From assembly GCA_015499985.1 (NCBI GenBank), contig JAAAUF010000072.1, positions 1 through 64,000 of the forward strand: DNA of 64,000 bases, given 5' to 3'. Position numbers and translations under genes: made by a program. The stretch is from Haplosporangium gracile (Eukaryota; Mortierellomycota; Mortierellomycetes; Mortierellales; Mortierellaceae). This document shows positions 10,851 through 22,235 of this stretch, in pieces. Under the pieces are notes generated by a model, which was not told the origin of the DNA, ran no database searches, and worked only from the letters and a program-made list of their open reading frames with translations. How positions within the stretch are numbered: the stretch's first letter is position 1; each line of letters starts with the position of its first letter.

Positions 10851-13800
10851 ATGGTCCATCTCTTTACCAAGGTGGTCGCTGTTGCCACTTTGGCTATCGG
10901 CCTCCTCTCCTCCACCGCTGATGCCAGTGGTTCATGTGAGTCTCCCCTCCTTCTCCACGATCCACTCCACAGCTCTCTCTACTTGCCCTTTTCATACTTC
11001 CTTCTCCACTCTGGGGTACCTCATACCTCCCATTGTCCCTGCCTGGTTCCCTGCAGTATCTGTTTCTGTGCAGTTCCCTTTTTGTTTCAAAAAATATGCG
11101 TCCAGTGCTTTATCTGGCCATTTCACTAGTTTTCTGCATCGCAATTTTTGTTTGCGGTTCTGTTTATTCATGAAGTTTTTCCATCCATGTAACCAAAGGA
11201 CCAGTTGGCTCTCTTTTTTTTTTCTTTTTCTTCCTTGCCGTGGATGTACTTTTTTTTGTTTACCCGTTTCAATTCAATTCCTTCTCGATCGATCGCCAAT
11301 TCCTCTCCCTCTCTCCCTTTTTTTCCTTTTCCCCCTCGTACACACTTGCTACTTTTACTAAAAGCGGGTTAAATTTAATAATTTTTATTTGTGTTACGTG
11401 AACCAGCAACAACAACAACAGCAACAACAACAACGCCAGAGAGGGAGATAGGGAAACTGCTCATTTTTTTTTTGTTTGTTGACATGTGTTGATATCGGTT
11501 TTTCATATGAGAAGGGGGTGGGGGTGGAGATAGCAAAGTGATTACATATAGTTATAAGCTGAGTACATTTATGGACACAACGAGAACATTCTTTTTTTTT
11601 TTTATTATTTATTTCTCACCATTTGCACGCGAGATTAAAGAGAGAAAAAGAGAGAGTTAGAGTGAGAGACATAGAAAGGAAGCACAGAACAACAAGGAGA
11701 AACATGAAAGGAAATTTAGAAAAGCACAGCGATTGAACGGACGGGAGGGGGATGTATTAAAAAGAGACATCCAAGGACCCCCGAAAAAATATCCAGAGAC
11801 CTGGTCGTGGGTGGTGATGGCCCGTTAATATATTCTCCTCTTTCCTCTTCCTCCTTTCTTCAAGAAAAAGTCGACAGTGAATGATATCGCACGCAAATGG
11901 CAATCATGGCTTGGTTCCCGACAAAGTTTGTGGCTATTTTCATCCTCATTATCTCGAAAAAAGTGGATTTCAGTAATAATTCATATTGCACCCTTCTCGG
12001 CTGGGTTAATTGGCCCAGTCGGGGGCCTTCTGTCTCCCGGATAACCTTTACTCCTTCCCCCCCCCTTTTTCTCCTCCTCAGCCCTTGGCCACAAATAAAT
12101 GTCACTAAGCAGGTGTCTGCAAAAACAAAAGAGCCAAAACACTCACGCGCTACCTCTCTCCCTCCCCTTTTTCAACCCATCTAGCGGCCCAATATACCGG
12201 CACAATTTGCAAGAACTATGTCAACTACCAGGTTTGGCTCCCCCCAAACACAACGATAGCCATGATTGAGGCCTCATTGAAGGCCAAGGGCGTCGACAAG
12301 GCCAGCCAGATGCCTGGTGAATGTCTTGAGCCCCTCTTGGAGTACATGTGCTCGACTGCATACCCCCGTGTTGAGGAAATCGCCAACGTCCGTAAGTTAT
12401 TGGGATAAATTAACGACATTGTCATCATTCATTTATTTTGAGCGCTTGTTGAATATATGTTGTTATCTCAGGAACCATTTTTGTTGAACATGTGCAGATC
12501 CAAGCATCATGGAATAAGTTATTTTTTTTTTTTTTTAACATTCAATCCTTTCCGTTTCCTTACAAAAAACAATAGAGAACCAATTTAATGTGAGATTCGC
12601 GTGTGCGTCGACATGCCAAAAGACCGTTGAAAAATGCGCAATGCTCCTCTCAGTCTTTGACATGGAAGCCGCCATCCCCAACTGCAACGCCCCTATCCCC
12701 GAATCCACAATATATGCACCCCCCACAGGAATCATGTACCAACCCGATGGAGCATGCAACGCCGTTGCTGCCCTTGGTGTAGCCGGTGCTTCGGGCTCCA
12801 ACATGACGACAGAGTGTGATGCTCCCTTTGTCATAGACCCGCTTTATCCTGCTGGAACCGCCAACCCTAGCTACTGCATGTATGGGTGCTGTCTTCCTTG
12901 CCCGGCGCAGTATCATTTGTATAGGGAGGATGCGCTTCATACAGGATTCACGATTACGAACTATATGCGTGCAGTCTCGATGGTTTTGAGTTTCTTGTTG
13001 GTCATGACGTACCTTGTTTTGGATGACAAGCGATCCCATCCAAGTGCGCTGATTTTGTTCTTTGCCATTGGAGTCTTCCTCTTCTCGGCGGTTATTATCT
13101 TTCCACTCATCGACACCAAGGCCATCCAATGCGCCGATCTGATCACCCCCAGTACTCAGCGGAATAACCTTAAGTGCGCTATTCAAGGCGCCATCCTCGT
13201 CTTTGCCTCTGTCGCGACCTGCGCCTGGTGCACAGCCCTCATCCTCAATCTTCACTTCCACACCGTCTGGAACTCGGCCTGGTTCTCCAAGAAGTACTGG
13301 CTCCTCCACATCCTCTGCTGGGGCTACGCCGTCGTCATCACCGGTGTCGCTCTCGGCACAGGTCACATCCAATGGGACTTTGCAACTCTCTGCCTCGTCT
13401 CCCAGGATAAGGCTTCCGATATCTTCTTCTACCCCTTGGCCGCCATGATCTTCCCAGCCTTCTTGGTCCACATCGCAACCTTCTTCCACATCGCCCGCAT
13501 CTCGACCATGGCTGGCGCCGACTCTGAGACCATGTCCCGCTCAACCCTCTCCGCCGGCGCCGCAGCTGCAATCTCCCACCGCCGCCACGTCATGATGGCC
13601 ATCCGGATCCAATGGCGCGCTGCCCTCATGGCCATCTGTGCCATGGTCTCTGTTACCTTCTACTGGCTCTTCTATTTCATCCAGCTCCGCAAGATCAACC
13701 CTACAACCCTCAGCGAGAACATTGTTCTCTTTGTCTTCTGTCTCAAGAAGGGTACTCCCCACAACGAGTGCGCCGATAATTTGGCCCCCTTCTTGCCGCC

Positions 13801-13978
13801 CTATGGCTTGATGATCGCCGCCGAGTTTGTGGTCTCGGCGATTGGTGCGGTTATCTTTGTTGTCTTCTTCAAGACAGCACTGGTGAGGGAGTGGGGCGAG
13901 AAGCTGTCGTCGTTGGGCTACTTGCTTTCTGGGAAGAGGAAGCAAAAGAAGGAGCAAGACCAGTTCTTTGTCATCTAG
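10851..13978 (+). CDS. Frizzled-like 7TM receptor with an N-terminal cysteine-rich domain
   Basis: Three exons, 10851-10935, 12185-12391 and 12576-13978, join in phase to give 564 aa. Residues 1-25 form a signal peptide (ends STADA). Residues of about 30-150 resemble a Frizzled CRD: the spaced cysteines in GTICKNY, GECLEPLLEYMC, FACASTCQKTVEKC and IPNCNAPI follow the order of that fold. Seven hydrophobic segments then follow between about residues 220 and 530, and a basic cytoplasmic tail ends in QDQFFVI. After TM7 the sequence KTALVREW recalls the Dishevelled-binding KTxxxW motif of animal Frizzleds, but the Trp is two residues further away. Frizzled/Smoothened-type receptors are known from some early-diverging fungi and amoebae; their ligands are unknown. 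Intron 1 is 1,249 bases. The family call is strong; ligand and signalling output cannot be read from sequence. Confidence 0.88.
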
Positions 13979-14283
13979 ATTAATAGCTGTCACCTTCCTT
14001 TTCTTCGTTTTTTTTTTTCATGAACCATTCTTCCTTTGCCACTAATTATTGTAGCATTCCCTTTATTCTTGCACTAGCTTCGCCCTTGTCTTTGTATGTA
14101 CGATCCTACACAACCCTATATTCGAAAAATAATAGAATTAACTTTTTTTTTTTTGCTGGCATTTCGATACTATTCCTTTTTGGCAATCCGATTAAAAAAA
14201 AAAAAAAAAAAACAACCAAAAACATTTCTCGTGTCCTTCGTGGGTTTATTTTGATCAAGACGTTTATTGTTTCCTGTCTGAAG

Positions 14284-15716
14284 CTACATACTGGCCATGG
14301 TGACAAGAGCCGAGTCTCCTGTGATACTCGTGAACGCAATCTGCATCAACACCCTACACAGGATCCCGAATACAATCACCAGAGTCGTTTGTAGATACCC
14401 CGTTTCCAAAAAGACTATTCCCAAAAAAAAAGAGAGGCAATAACACACAGGAAAATAAAAGTATTATGTGTTAATAACATTTCAATGTCCAGCTATTTTA
14501 ACAAAAGTGGTAAATTTTGCCATACATCATTCAACCGAATTAATTCGCAACCTCATTTTTCTTTCCTCTCCTCCTTTTTTTTTTTTCAACCAAGCAAATG
14601 AACTTACCAGAGAGGGCTTCGACATTGGAAGTAAACACGATAAAATTGACTAGATGCCACGAATGCTCAAGCTCAGTATAATCCCAAATAACCATCAGGA
14701 TCAACAGCATCTTGCCAAAGCTCGAGATGATCAACGTCGTCGTGATATAGTTGTATTTTAGAATCGCATACCGTCCGCCGTACCATAGACTCACAATCAG
14801 ACGCACTCCGAAATGGAACGCAAGGAATTCTATAGGGAACATAGGATGGGTAGTAGAGATGTAAATATTTAGATCTGCCGCCGCTTTTTGTTTTTTTGTT
14901 CACCATGAAGTTCACTAGACACAATGAAAGAGAAGAAAGAGTCAAAATGTACCAATGATGCAGAGGAAGAGGATGTAGAGGTATTGAAAGACAAGCGCGT
15001 GTTGTGAGAACCCAACGACTTCTATCTCTGTCCGCTCTTGCTCCAACCTGAACCACTTGATATCTAAACAAAAAAAAAAAAACAGTAGAGGAAGAGCAAT
15101 TAACGCGATCATTGAGCATCAGTCCTCTGGCAAAATAAAACCACAGGTAGTAAAGAAAGTTTCATTTCTTTTATTGAATCAAAGACGGATAAAAACGCGC
15201 GAAATGAACTTACAGACGTCGAATAGGATCAAAAGTACCCCCAACTTGAACACATTCGGCTAACATAATTATTCATAACCATACAGGCACACCCACATAC
15301 GTTGTTAGCAATGTATTCGTGATATCAATATCGATGTCTCCCATTTTCACGCCAAAATCAGTCCAGTTAAGCTTACATCGATGCCAAGGTCCCGATATGG
15401 CAACCGATTAAATAGCAAATGCCGATACACCGGCTTCTTGTGCAAGATCATGTCCACAAAGATGATCACAAAATCGTGTTCCACATACTTGTCCGCCAAC
15501 TTCTTGCAGTGTTCCTGTCAACATAATACATACATACGCGAAAATATGGATTAGAAAGGACGCTTAAATGTTGTGTATGAAAACGAAAAAAAAGAAGACG
15601 CTGATAGGAAGAAAGGAAAAGGGGAGACGTACACAGTAAGTGAGGCGAATGTTGCCTTTGCTGTATTCGGTGTAGAGCGACGACACCGCCGCTCCGCATT
15701 CTACACATGTCGGCAT
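14284..15716 (-). CDS. ARV1: ARV1 family ER membrane protein, six exons
   Basis: Arv1 acts in the ER and Golgi membrane in sterol distribution and GPI-anchor precursor handling. Exons 15716-15633, 15514-15377, 15259-15214, 15063-14953, 14829-14608 and 14414-14284 join in phase to give 243 aa. The N-terminus carries the Arv1 homology domain: a zinc-binding CVECG near residues 4-8 and LTYCEHCKKLADKYVEHD, in which a Cys-x-x-Cys pair follows after about 20 residues. DMILHKKPVYRHLLFN comes next, and then four hydrophobic spans. The gene is convergent with the Frizzled-like gene, with only 305 bases between the two stop codons. Exon 6 was chosen because it completes the last membrane span and a stop. 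Confidence 0.93.
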
Positions 15717-16149
15717 ATTTTGTTCGCCTCGTTGGTGTTATTTAGTGAAAGGATTTAGAAAGCGAAAAAAAAAAGGTAAAGCTGAATAGTTGGAATGTTA
15801 AACAATAAAAAAAAATAGGAGTGTGGGGTGTCGAATGTCCAGGGCTGAACTTGTGTGAAAAAGGGGAATGGAATGTATTGTTAAGAGTACAGAAGGTGCG
15901 AATGAGAATTGTTACGGTGAGAGTGTGGAATGCAGATGTGATTTGAAGCTACGTGAAGGACGAAGGATGAAGGATGAAGGATGTGAGATGTGAAGGAAGA
16001 ACGAAGCATTCAGCCCACGGCCGTGCCTTGCAAATAATTGCGACACAGTCACAGTCAGAGTTCATAATTCAGGCACCATCAGTGATTTGATGTTTATTCA
16101 ACTCACACCACCAACCATCGCCAACACCATCACCAGACGAATAGTCCAC
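15717..16149. other. short spacer between ARV1 and SOG2
   Basis: This stretch joins the promoter side of ARV1 to the 3' end of SOG2 (both minus strand). It contains a purine-rich stretch with repeated GAAGGAT/GAAGGAC units near 15955-16000. No gene is seen. Confidence 0.6.
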
Positions 16150-16537
16150 CTAGATCAGGCTGCCTTTGCGCATCGCCAGGATGGACGCAGCCGCAGGTCC
16201 GTATCCAAAACTATATCCATACCCGCTGGCTCCACCATGCGCCGCTCCTCCTCCTCCTCCTCCACCATTCGGGAATCCTCCTCCGCCCGCAGAGGTAATC
16301 ATCCCAAAATGACCGCCCAACGCTCCTCCTGCCCCTCCTGGTCCTGTTGCTGCTGCTGCTGCTGACGTGGAAGAGGATGATCCAAGCGTCTGCTGCGAGA
16401 GCAAATAGTCTCGAAACGACGACCGAGGCATTCGAACCGTCAGTTCCTTGGTAATCTTGGTCAAATTCGATACATTGGTCATTACAAGTCGTGAAAAGAT
16501 CTCCATTTGCCCTCCGTTGTGCTGTTGTTGAACTTGG

Positions 16538-16592
<55 letters not shown>

Positions 16593-19500
16593 GCTGCTGT
16601 TGTTGTTGTGCTGTTGGAGTCGCGGAATTTCCTGTCAAAAATCTCGAGGGTTGATGCATAGAGGATGATATCTTCTCTGGAGATCCCGTCATCATCGACA
16701 TTACTCCCAAGTTGGTAGCAGACGATGATCCAGGAATTGACGAGGACCCAGACTGAGGTGTCGCGGCCTTGGAGGAAGGGGCGGTGGTGGTCATGTCGTT
16801 CGTGTATGAGGCTGAAGAATATAAGGTCGCTCCTGTTGTTGTGGGTGTCGTCAGGTTAGAGTTATCGCCCGTAAGCGCAGATCCGTTCCTGGGTGCAGAA
16901 GGCGAGGTCGATAAAATAGTCGTCGACGATGTCGTCGTTGTCGTCACGGTTGTCATTGTCGTCGTGCGAGAGTTGCTGTTGCTGTTACCGTTATCGCCAG
17001 AAAAACTTGATCCGGAGCCGGAGCGACCTGCACTAACGGAAGTCGTGGAGGAAAGCTGTCGGACCAATGTCGAAATCACAACCACAGACTTGACGAAGTC
17101 GCTAACACCCATACCAAATCGTCGCCGCAGAATGTTGGAATCGTCCAAACTGGTTCCAGCACCATGCTGTTGGCCATGCTGAGTCTGAAGAGCGTTCGAA
17201 CCCGAGGCTTGGTGAGGATGAGGCGTGTGGTTCTGCTGGTATTGCTGCTGGTGGTGAGATGGGAACTGCCCATGGTGGTAAGATGGGTGCGAATGATGAT
17301 GATGAGTGTCCTCTGTGCGGATCATGGTCAGATCCAAGTCCAGTCGCTTCACAATCTCGGTCATCTGCAACAGACACTCCTTCATCTCACGCCACAGCTG
17401 TGATGCTGGCAACTGGACAACACCTAATCCTGATGCCTGAGATCCATAGTGGTGTGATTGAACTGATCCCTGACTCAAAAAACCATGAGTTGGAAGAGAG
17501 GACGCCACAACAGCAGACGAATGATGCGACGAGAGCGCCTGCTGAGAAATCGAGGGCAATCCCGAGACACTTGCGGAACGTGCTGTCATCACGGGCTGGT
17601 AAGGTGGTGTTGCAATGGCGGGAGTCTGGCTGACTTCATGTGCTTCATCCTGGGGAATCGAGGGAAGGGCGGGATCAAAGGAGGCTTTGGACGAACCCTT
17701 GGAGTGAGTTCCAGCTCGTCTCTCCTGGCGAGTCGATCCAGTGTCTTCTGAGGCGTGTGTCGTTGATACTGCAGAGCCAGCTGCTGTCGTTTCGGTCGTG
17801 GTGGTTGTAGTAGAAAGGTTGATAGGTAAGGAGAGGCACATGCCGTTTGAATAAGGCACGGTATCGGACATGGGAGAGAAGAGAGGTGACCGGATCAAAT
17901 TCCCAGTCTCTGACTTGGCCTTGAGAGCGGAGGGCTTCGCCGACTCGCCGTTCACAGAAGAAGACGACGAAGACTGCTCATTCGATAGCTGCTGTGGGCT
18001 CAATGTCGCTGTGCTGCCATCATGCTGATCCAGAGTAGACTGTTTCCCACCAGCGCTCCCATGGCTGCTGCTAGCACTGCTTCCGCTGCCGGTACTTCTG
18101 GGGGGAGACGCAGATACAGATCGAGCCCGAGGCGACACGCGATGTTGAGGACTGGCCATCATATTTTCGACTCGTGTCATGCAAGTCTCGGTCAAGGACT
18201 GGATCAAGCGCCGTGCTGCTTCAATCGCATGCTCGACGATCATCAGAAGCTGTGTGTCCTCTTCGTCATCATGATGGACATTGGTCGACTGAGCGCTGTG
18301 ATTGCTGGCGCGCGACATGTTCTGGCTTCGCTGAGGGATTTGGACTGGAAGCCAGCTGGGTGGTGTGGGCATGGTCGGCGAGAGCTGAAACGGGTGGGGT
18401 TGATGGTTCATGGTCAGGTTACCAGATGAGAGCTGCTGATGAAGCTGTGGGTAATGCTGATGTGGAAGATGGTGCTGCTGAGCTTGTTGTTGCTGTTGGT
18501 GGTTCATGCCTGAGAAAATCATTGCTTGTTGGATCTGTTGTTGTTGCTGGTGATATGCGTGAGATTGCTGGTCTTTGAGCATAGGGTGGTTGGATTCGAC
18601 AACCTCGACACTCAACTCTCCTGATCCCTGCAAAAGCGGCAAAAGTGAGTCCCAGGCCATCCTGATCTCCGACAGAGCTCCATGTAACAAGAGGACAAGA
18701 TTGCGGACCAACCGAGCGTCGGCCACCATGCTGATGCTCCTGATCTGCGTCTGCACCATGTGGACCAATTTCCGGAACGCTACCACATTAGACTCGCAAC
18801 AGCGCATAATCTCTGAACAGATCGACTGGTCTGGCACTTGTACCTGAGCCGAATTATCGAACCGGTCCAACACTTGAATAAGCTGTGTCATAGCACTGTT
18901 GGCGCACTGGAGAAGACGGGTGAATAGGAGGCTGAACTTGTCATCCGTGGAACAGCCAACAACCTGCTTGACAGCCCTGTAGATCTGCGAAAGGGCGAAA
19001 AGGATACCACGGGCCGCCTCAACTAGCCGAACACGTTCGCCGGGCAAAGGGTGAGGTGGTGGTGGGTGGGTCGCCAGTCGTTGGAAATACACGTCGCTGT
19101 ACTTGTCGCAGTCGTTTGAGGCCGTGCTTCCGATGGAACTTGTCGAATCGCCCGAAATACCTCTGGAGTGGCTAATGAACCGGTAATGGTCGTCGCCATG
19201 GTTTCCGTGGTTTCCATTTCCGTGGTTTCCATTTCCATGTTGACTATTGCTCCGAGCGAGTTTGTTTGTTGTGGGTTCTGGCGAGAGCGTTCGTGAATGA
19301 GACCCTGATCTCTCCACGACAGCAGGTATACTGAGGCGCAAACCAGGTTCGCTCCTGCTCTGACGATGTGTCTGAGGGATCACCAAACTATCCGCTGACG
19401 CGGACCTAATTGCCCTCTGTTGTGATAATGGTGTCAACTCCTGATGGGTGGCTGAATGTTCATTGCCTCTTATCCTTGTGGGCTGGACCTCGTGTTCCCC

Positions 19501-21753
19501 TAAATAACCGAAAGCCTCACGTTAATCTCGGCATCCAATGATAGAACATCGCTTGAGCATATAGAAAAGTGGAGTTAATTTCGCCCAGTGCTTACTCTTA
19601 TGAGCCACCAGGAAGGCCTTAAGGCTGTTAAGCCAGCTTTCCATGTCCTCTCCCGGAAAGTCGACAATTTCGGATGGTGGAAACACAATTGGGTTCTGTT
19701 CGATCTTGAGGAACTGGAGCTGGTTCATCTCTCCAATGTATGTGGGTATAGTCTCAAGTCGGTTTTTTGAAATGCTCAGCACCTACATGGAGAGATGTCG
19801 CAAAAAGTATATGGCGTGTTAGTCCTTCATCTGCCCCTGTGCTGATACTGCTTAAAAAAGCAAGGCGTTATTGAGAACATCATCCATCAAGAGCATGCTG
19901 TCTTACTCGAAGATTCATTAAGTTTCCAAAGTTATCCGGAAATCTCGAGATTTTGTTGCGACTCATGTCCAGGATTTCGAGACTTGACAGATGACACAGC
20001 TATCCCGTAAGAAGCAGATATAAAAAGGGTTACTTGGTTACTTTACTGACTGTAGTGTGCGCGTGATCGATTGGATTGTCACGTCAAAAGAAGAACGGTA
20101 GGCTGGAAGCGAATGCCCTGCAAGATTAGGCAAAAAGCATAATTCCTCTTTCATCCGTCTTGTGCATTCCCCTCTTTTATCCTTACCACAGCTGGGAAGA
20201 TCCTGATCGAGTTGGCACGAATGTTGAGGTATCGCAGACTGGTGAACATGTTGAGCTGCAAGGGTAGTGTCCTGATCGAATTATGGCTCATCGTCAATCT
20301 ATATTCGAATAATAAGCATGGGTTAATTCACAATAATTATAGCGAGCATTTTGTCGAACCATGATCGGATGCATCGATCAATGAACAGAAAGCCAAGATA
20401 AAAAAAAGATAAAAAAAAACCACACTCGGATCGAGTTTGCTTTCTCCTTCATCCCCTCTACGCAGACGGAAGCGAGCCCCTTGTCTTCCGACTTCTCAAT
20501 GCCACTGTGTTATCCATTTTGCTACGAAAAGATTGGCTATTGTTGTGTTCGGGTGATGTCCTATCTTTAAACACTTGTGTTTCCAATACTTTAATTCCAG
20601 AATGCCTCTTGTAACAAAATGAAGCCCAAACTAAACGCCAAGTCCTATGTCCTTTGTTTATGTCTTGCCAAAGTGTCAAGGCTGATACCATTCTCCTGTT
20701 ATCAATGTTGCCGACAGACAAAAAAAAAATACTGAATGTTCCTTTGAGCTTTTACTGCTTTTCCTTCCTTCGGGCAAAAGAAAAAGTTATGTTATGCTCA
20801 CTGACTCGATCCGTGAGTTTTTTTCTGCAAAACTTCCGGGAGTAAATCGTCGTTGTCGTTGTCGTCGTCGCCCGCCGTAATAAAGGACGCACTTAAACAG
20901 GGCTGAATGAACTGAGGCTGGGCAGCACAAGACATACACACACACACACACATAAACACACACTCGCTTACACCCTCTTTCATTCCATTTCCTCCCCTTT
21001 CCTCCCCCCTCCCCTCCCCCTCCTTCCTTTCCTTCCTTTCCTCCCTTTCACTTTCCCGCCTACCTACCCCTCGCATCGTTCTTTTTTTGGTCCTCTCTGT
21101 CTGCCCACCCCGCATTTCAAAATAAGTTTTAGGGGCACATATAGGTAAGTGACATGGATAAAAAAAACGAGGCGGAATGTCGTGTCCCATGGCCGTAATC
21201 GTAGTCATGCCAGAAGAAAGGAAGAAAACATGCCAGGCATGAGAGAGTATGCATATGCGTTTGCTATGCACCGGTAGGTTTGCTGAAAGAAAGGGTACAG
21301 GTGAACTTACTTTTCAAGCACATCCCTCAAGAACTCAATCTCTGTCGGGAACGTGTCCAAGTTAGCGTACGAGAGATCCAGAATCTGTGTGCTGCCAGCA
21401 GCACGTTGCCGTTCCCGAATCATAGTCATCAGCCCAGCACCTCTAACACCATCTCCACTACCATTCGCACCATGACCGTCATGGTGACCATTGGCCACGG
21501 CGTGATGGTGGGTACTAGCACTTCCACCACGACTCCTCCGCCCATTACCGATATTTGTGGTTGTTGTCGTTGTCGTTGCTTGGCCGATGGTTGTGCTGCG
21601 GTGGGCGCTATTGCTGGCTACTGAACTTGCTATTGCTGCTACACTCGCTGTTGCTATTCTCCCATCATCCCCGCCTCCATCAGCGGTTGTTCCAACAGTT
21701 GTTCCTCCTCCTCCTCGTCCTCCTGCTGTTCCTCCATCTTCGCCCTGTGACAT
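16150..21753 (-). CDS. SOG2: Sog2-type leucine-rich-repeat scaffold of the RAM/MOR polarity pathway
   Basis: Sog2 is an LRR scaffold that works with the NDR kinase Cbk1/Orb6 in morphogenesis and cell separation. Exons 21753-21311, 20298-20187, 19999-19907, 19782-19596 and 19499-16150 join in phase to give 1394 aa. Residues 1-115 are Gly/Ala/Thr/His-rich and disordered. LRRs run from about 120 to 270 (ILDLSYANLDTFP, LDMSRNKISRFP, LSISKNRLETIP). After a disordered stretch the Sog2 domain begins near 430 (GERVRLVEAARGILFALSQ) and continues, with long Ser/Gln/His-rich insertions, to near 1310. A run of about 25 glutamines lies near residue 1250 and the C-terminus is Gly-rich. Intron 1 is 1,012 bases, the others 100-190. 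The LRR plus Sog2-domain order is diagnostic; the long low-complexity parts are variable in this family. Confidence 0.93.
16538..16611 (-). repeat. CAA/CAG repeat encoding polyglutamine in SOG2
   Basis: The plus strand reads (TTG)n with a few CTG interruptions, giving about 25 consecutive glutamine codons, nearly all CAA, on the minus strand. A second, shorter glutamine-rich block follows a His-Gln-Val break. It lies in a disordered insertion before the last conserved part of the Sog2 region. Confidence 0.95.
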
Positions 21754-22235
21754 TGCAGGCGGACGACTGTTGGTTGTTGTATGGCGGTGGAGTAGCAGCG
21801 TGATGAATTTAGACGAGTGTTTATCGTAAGTGAGAGGAGAGGCGTAGGGTGTATAGTTGAAGGTATATATAAAAAAAAGAGAGAAAGGGTGACAAAGAGT
21901 GATAAGAGCACGAGCAAGGAGAGTGAGAGGAGAGTATTTGCAGTCGAGAATGAGATATGCGGGCTGTTCGGTGTTGCCGTTGGCCTCTTTTGTTTTTCTT
22001 GTTGTTGTTGGCTGTAGGATGATTGGAATGTCGCAAGGGGAGGAGAGAAGAGTAAGAGACAGAAAGGCAGGCAGAGAGCGTTTGTCTTCACTTCTACTCC
22101 TCATTGGCATTCAGCTTTCTTAAAAAGCCCAGTCGCATTAAGGTCACGTGGTAAATGCAAAAAGGTAGGTATGTTCATTTGAAAAATGGGCTTGGGCATG
22201 GTGCGAGGGAATGATGACGGGCTATCTCTCTCACT
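21754..22235. promoter_or_regulatory. spacer between SOG2 start and the C2-protein stop; probable SOG2 promoter
   Basis: A 482-base spacer with a GA-rich plus strand, meaning a pyrimidine-rich strand ahead of SOG2. A TCACGTGG E-box-like site lies at about 22143-22150. The promoter role is inferred from position. Confidence 0.4.

Noticed and set aside
12650..13489. 279-codon minus-strand frame opposite the Frizzled-like exon 3
   Set aside because: It is a shadow of the G/C-biased coding strand. The plus-strand product has a clear fold and in-phase splicing.
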